DNA of 64,000 nucleotides from Daucus carota subsp. sativus (taxonomy: Eukaryota; Streptophyta; Magnoliopsida; Apiales; Apiaceae). A program made the translations under genes and the position numbers. The notes below the pieces were generated by a model that was not told where the DNA came from, made no database searches, and worked only from the letters and a program-made list of their open reading frames with translations. The stretch spans positions 62,362,949 to 62,426,948 of the forward strand of contig NC_030383.2 in NCBI RefSeq assembly GCF_001625215.2, read 5' to 3'. Numbering within the stretch: position 1 is the first letter of the stretch; every line of letters starts with the position of its first letter. This document shows positions 59,601 to 64,000 of the stretch, in pieces.

Positions 59601-62600
59601 AAGCAACTCCATTTTAGTCAGTGGCGAAAGTGGGGCTGGAAAAACTGAAACTACTAAGATGCTTATGCGTTACCTTGCCTATTTGGGTGGACGAAAAAGC
59701 ACTGAAGGACGGACTGTTGAACAGCAAGTTTTAGAAGTAAGATGAATAATTCTCTATTGATTTATATATTGCCTTAAGATGAGTGTCGAGGTGTCTTAAG
59801 GCTCCATCTTTGAGGCTCAAAATTCAAGAGAATAGTATGTGCAAGTAAAAGAAAGAACACGACACTGGCATCTCAGAAGTTAAGAAAGGAAGATTGTGAT
59901 GTGGTATCTAATAGCAATTAAGGATTAAGTCTATACTTGATGAATGTCGTAGTGACAGTTCTCTGCATCAATTCAGAATTTTCATATACTGCTATTTGCT
60001 AGAAAATATTTAACACCAAGGAGTAACTCCAAGACATAATCAATATCGGGTCAGGGTGTCTGAGTACAAAGCAATATAGTGGAACAAAAGTATACTATAC
60101 ATAAGTATTTCCATTTATCCTGTCCAGGAAACATGTGAGATAGAAAAGAAGTCCAACGAAATGTTACGGAGCAACACTCCTCATACGAATTGGATTCTTT
60201 TTGTCCACATCCACAAGATAAAAAAGCCATTTTCAAAGAATTGCCAACTTCAATTAGTAACCCAATGACATGACGCTTCTCAGCATATAATGGGCAAAAC
60301 TCTTGCTGAAATTTCGGGATTAATAGATAAGTAGAACATTTGGTCTTTTTTTATTTTGTTATTAAAGTTAGTTAGGTTCTGATAGCTTAACCTTAGTTCT
60401 ATGGATATTCATGTCCTTTCTGAAAAAATGAAGAATAAAGAACTCAATCTTTTATTGTCAGGTCCTATATCTGTTAGCAGGCAGCACTGTTTCTTTGTTT
60501 CTGTTATCCAACAGAATTTTTTTACAGTATTTTCTGTTATCCTCCTTTTCCTTTATCCGACTGGAAATTGTGTAGTAAACATACACATTGCTTTTCTTTT
60601 TGAACATTCTTGTAGTTCCTATTTGGCTTCTAATCTATTAAAGTGCAGTCCAATCCAGTTCTAGAGGCTTTTGGAAATGCAAAAACTGTCAGAAACAATA
60701 ATTCCAGGTTAGAAGTCTTGCTTTCTACCTTTAACCGAAATACATATCCACAACTTTCTGGTCCTTATATGTTAGGAAAACAAATTGGCAGTCGATTCGG
60801 CAAATTCGTTGAAATTCAGTTTGACAAACAAGGTAGAATATCTGGAGCTGCTATTAGAACTTATCTTCTCGAAAGGTCTCGGGTTTGCCAGGTCTCTGAT
60901 CCTGAACGCAACTATCATTGCTTTTACCTTCTTTGTGCAGCTCCACCGGAGGTAGGTTTTTCATATTAAATCTTCAACATCCTTAACAATACAGCCATCT
61001 CAAATTATTTCGTTTGTCAGGTAGTGGAGAAATATAAGCTAGGAAGTCCTAAATCATTTCACTATCTTAATCAATCCAAATGTTTTGAACTTGCTGGTGT
61101 TAATGATACTGAAGAATATCTTGCCACTAGAAGAGCCATGGATATAGTTGGCATAAGTGAATCCGAACAGGTATGATATATTCTTTCTAAGTATTTCGGC
61201 TGCAGACTCTGACTCCATATATTGATTCATCTCACTTCATATCAGGAAGCAATTTTCAGAGTTGTAGCTGCAATTCTCCATATTGGCAATGTGGAGTTTG
61301 CTAAGGGTAAAGAAGTTGATTCATCTGTCCTAAAAGACAAGCAGTCGAAGTTTCATCTTCAGACAGCAGTAGATCTTCTCAAGTATGGCTAACATCTTTT
61401 CTTCCTTTTTTTTTTTTTTTTATTATGTATTCCTTTTAGTTTCTTTTGTCAAGAGGATTTTATGATAATGGTAGGTGTGATCTAAATGCTTTACAAGATG
61501 CACTGTTAAAACGTGTAATGGTTACCCCAGAAGAAGTTATTAAGAGAAGCCTCGATCCGGTGGCTGCAGTTGTTGGCAGGGATGGTTTAGCCAAAACTTT
61601 ATACTCACGGTTGTTTGACTGGTGAGATGATATCATTTTGTTGGATATCACTTTATCAATTACGTCTATGTTTATATAACTGTGAGATATCATAATGATT
61701 CTAAGGGTGCATTACTTTTGAAATGACAGGCTGGTTGATAAAATCAATGTGTCCATTGGACAGGATCCTAATTCAAAATCCTTGATAGGGGTTCTTGACA
61801 TCTATGGTTTTGAAAGCTTCAAACAGAACAGGTACTTGTAAAGATCAAGAATTTAATATTTGAATAGTTCTTCGGCATACTTATATATGGTGCGTGGGTT
61901 GGGGGCAGAAGCCTTGGCAAAAGAAATAAATTTGCCCCTTCTTTTGTTCTTCTTTAACCTCTTTGACATCTGTTGGCCCTTCTTTTTCAACATTCTACCT
62001 GTTTAATTCGCTTCTTGTTACCAGCTCAAAATTTATCATGTTAAAGTATTCTGTCTAAAAGTGTCATCAATATTTGGTTTTTTAAACTTATATTCACCTG
62101 TGCAGTTTTGAACAGTTCTGTATCAATTTCACGAATGAGAAATTGCAACAACATTTTAACCAGGTAACTATTGTTTTTTTGCTAATTGATTATACACGCA
62201 CACGCTAGGAGTCGAACTCCTGATCTCCCGCAAGGGGTCAAGAGCTCAACCACTGTACTCAAATTTTACGCGGCTTAAGCCAAATCTGGTTTTTGTGATA
62301 AACAGCATGTGTTTAAGATGGAACAAGAAGAGTACACAAAAGAAAAGATTGATTGGAGCTACATAGAATTTGTTGATAACCAAGATGTGTTGGATCTTAT
62401 TGAAAAGGTAAACTTTTCATCCAAATCACATACAGTCCACTACTGAGGTATTGCTGTTTTTGCTCAAACAATGGAATCCTTTTAAAACACTTATTTTACT
62501 TGCATCTTGGTGTATAATTCTTTTACACAGTATTATGCTATTGTATCACTCAGTATTCTATAGAATAGCTCATATTTTACCTGCTGACCATTCACTTGAT

Positions 62601-64000
62601 AGTACATAATTTTTAGATTTCCTAGTGTGTTAAATATAAATGTAACGTTGCTTCTACTAGTTTAGCTACTAGTGAGGCATTTACATATAACAAGTTTTCA
62701 CAGATACACTGTTTATACTTTGTTTGCAGAAACCTGGAGGAATTATTGCTCTACTTGATGAAGCCTGGTAGGACACTAGCAAACCTTACTCTATACATGA
62801 TGGTATATGTCTCTGTGTGTGTAGATATAGGTGATTAATGTGTGGTGCGTATGTGCTGCAGTATAAACTAGTAGATAAGGATACTATGGAAATGGATTTT
62901 CCATTTATATCATGCATTTAATGTTCTTTCAGTATGTTTCCCAAGTCAACTCATGAGACGTTTTCACAAAAGCTTTATCAGACGTTTAAAGCGAATAAAC
63001 GCTTTATCAAACCAAAATTATCACGGACTGACTTTACTATTGCTCATTATGCTGGAGAGGTTTGGATAATAAATTTTGTCCTACTTATTCATATACTGTT
63101 GGTGTGGGGTTCTGATGCATTAATTGTCTTGATGCTGACTCATTACAGGTCCAGTATCAGTCTGAACATTTTTTAGACAAAAATAAAGACTACGTTGTTC
63201 CGGAACATCAAGATTTGTTAAGTGCTTCTAAATGCTCCTTTGTAGCAAATCTCTTCCCACCACAACCTTCAGAGACTCCCAAGGCATCAACTAAATCTTC
63301 CAAATTCTCATCTATAGGTTCCAGGTTTAAGGTGAACATATACTTGTTTTAATGATTACGATTGTAGTGGTTTTCACAGTAGCGAGCTAGTAAATGGACG
63401 ACCGTTTCTCTAAAGTAAAGGTCATTTTGTTTGTTCTAAACTCACATTCCTATTCTGTTAAAAGAACTAACATTCTTAAACATTTTTTAGGTACAACTCC
63501 AACAATTGATGGAAACACTTAATTCTACAGAGCCCCATTATGTTAGATGTGTGAAGCCCAACAATGTTCTTAAGCCTTCTGTCTTTGAGAATGCCAATGT
63601 TATGCAACAACTGCGCTGTGGAGTAAGTTTAAAATTGATGTCGTGTATTTATTATCATTAACATTTTTTTTTTTTGCTTCTAGCACTCAATCATAGTCAT
63701 ACAGGGTGTTCTAGAGGCAATTAGAATCAGTTGTGCTGGATATCCAACTCGGAAAACCTTTTTTGAATTTGCAAATCGATTTGGTCTTCTCGTTCCGAAA
63801 GTTTTGGAAAAGAAGTGAGTATTATCTTGCAAACTAAATATCAAACATTAGTTTTTCAACATTCCATCGGTTCAGTCCTGGAGTCGTGGAAATTTGGCTG
63901 AGTAAAACATGGACAAATTCTCACATCCGTATTATGGTTGCAGCCTTGAGGAAAAGGCAGCATGCAAGAAGATTTTGGATAAGACAGGCCTCAAAGGAGC
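56677..64000 (+). CDS. Class XI myosin heavy chain, N-terminal part (runs off window)
   Basis: Exons 2-19: 57733-57861, 59133-59276, 59360-59505, 59580-59736, 60649-60707, 60792-60951, 61021-61170, 61246-61382, 61475-61621, 61730-61831, 62106-62163, 62306-62407, 62730-62767, 62933-63059, 63149-63331, 63491-63622, 63705-63814, 63944-64000+. About 713 residues are visible. The start codon lies at the end of a leader exon, either 56677-56679 or 57323-57325, each followed directly by GT and giving [18 protein letters not shown]. The SH3-like N-domain precedes the P-loop GESGAGKT (156-163), a switch-I-type NNNSSRFGK, switch II DIYGFE (434-439), and the actin-binding region to [13 protein letters not shown]. 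Myosin XI moves organelles and vesicles along actin and drives cytoplasmic streaming. IQ motifs, coiled coil and globular tail lie beyond the window. Which XI member it is, I cannot say. Confidence 0.93.
56860..57380 (+). repeat. Diverged tandem repeats carrying ATG/GT donor cassettes
   Basis: Three copies start at about 56878, 57085 and 57323 (spacing 207 and 238 bp). Each begins RTG-GTRTGTACC and runs through CTGATCT or CTGTCTC to a TTTAGAAYYTAGGTT-like segment. The latter two, and the separate site at 56677, have an ATG directly before the GT. Confidence 0.65.
62191..62285 (-). mobile_element. tRNA-derived SINE fragment in myosin intron
   Basis: On the minus strand, AGTGGTTGAGCTC (62254-62242) resembles an RNA polymerase III A box and GGAGTTCGACTCC (62220-62208) a B box. 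The two are linked by CTTGACCCCTTGCGGGAGAT. This is the tRNA-like head typical of plant SINEs. It sits inside a 142-bp intron (62164-62305). No tail or duplication defined. Confidence 0.5.

Noticed and set aside
1-64000. A new multi-gene defence or biosynthetic system
   Set aside because: All recognisable genes are independent, well-known plant families with separate promoters and mixed orientation. No unexplained co-directional cluster was seen.

Overview
The window is nuclear DNA of a flowering plant, almost certainly a eudicot. The genes have short exons split by AT-rich GT-AG introns, their products are plant-specific (WRKY, CYP94, a myosin-binding GTD protein, class XI myosin, an SSXT/GIF co-activator), and the spaces between genes are full of small non-autonomous DNA transposons. 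I could not fix the family or species from sequence alone. No CRISPR array, operon, rRNA or intact tRNA gene was seen.

Layout, left to right. 1-7.45 kb is gene-poor: nested inverted- and direct-repeat elements (1-3.9 kb), an old foldback element (4.1-4.6 kb) and a decayed minus-strand remnant with protease Do-like features (5.2-6.4 kb). 7.7-13.4 kb is a seven-exon RING E3 ligase of the DRIP type. 14.49-15.22 kb is a hAT-type element just upstream of SRP9 (15.4-18.75 kb, four exons). 18.75-24.2 kb is a long repeat-rich spacer. 24.2-26.5 kb is a group IId WRKY gene. 27.26-28.35 kb is an intronless A1-type cyclin that looks like a retrogene. 29.7-32.3 kb is a myosin-binding (GTD/DUF593) membrane protein. 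32.3-39 kb is spacer with several transposons. 39.07-40.6 kb is a single-exon CYP94-family P450. 42.4-42.75 kb (minus) is a small secreted-peptide precursor. 43-47.8 kb is spacer with hairpin-forming elements. 47.9-49.6 kb is a GIF1/AN3-like co-activator. 51.0-53.75 kb (minus) is a two-exon F-box/kelch gene like OR23. 53.75-56.4 kb is spacer with a hAT-type element. 56.4-64.0 kb is the 5' part of a class XI myosin gene that runs off the window inside the motor domain.

The genes are independent eukaryotic transcription units. Loose functional themes can be named: protein turnover (DRIP ligase, F-box/kelch), secretory-pathway targeting (SRP9), growth and cell cycle (GIF1, cyclin), stress or hormone signalling (WRKY IId, CYP94, peptide precursor), and myosin-driven transport. 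Myosin XI and the GTD-domain protein belong to partner families, but their presence about 25 kb apart is probably chance. Exon boundaries were set by hand from GT/AG sites, reading-frame continuity and family conservation. In every complete multi-exon model the summed coding length is a multiple of three.

The most interesting observations are small-scale gene remodelling: a tandem duplication that copies the start of the myosin-binding gene into an upstream ORF, a repeated ATG/splice-donor cassette at the start of the myosin gene, an intronless cyclin driven from a tandem-repeat promoter, and a candidate phytocytokine precursor. I found no convincing new multi-gene system.
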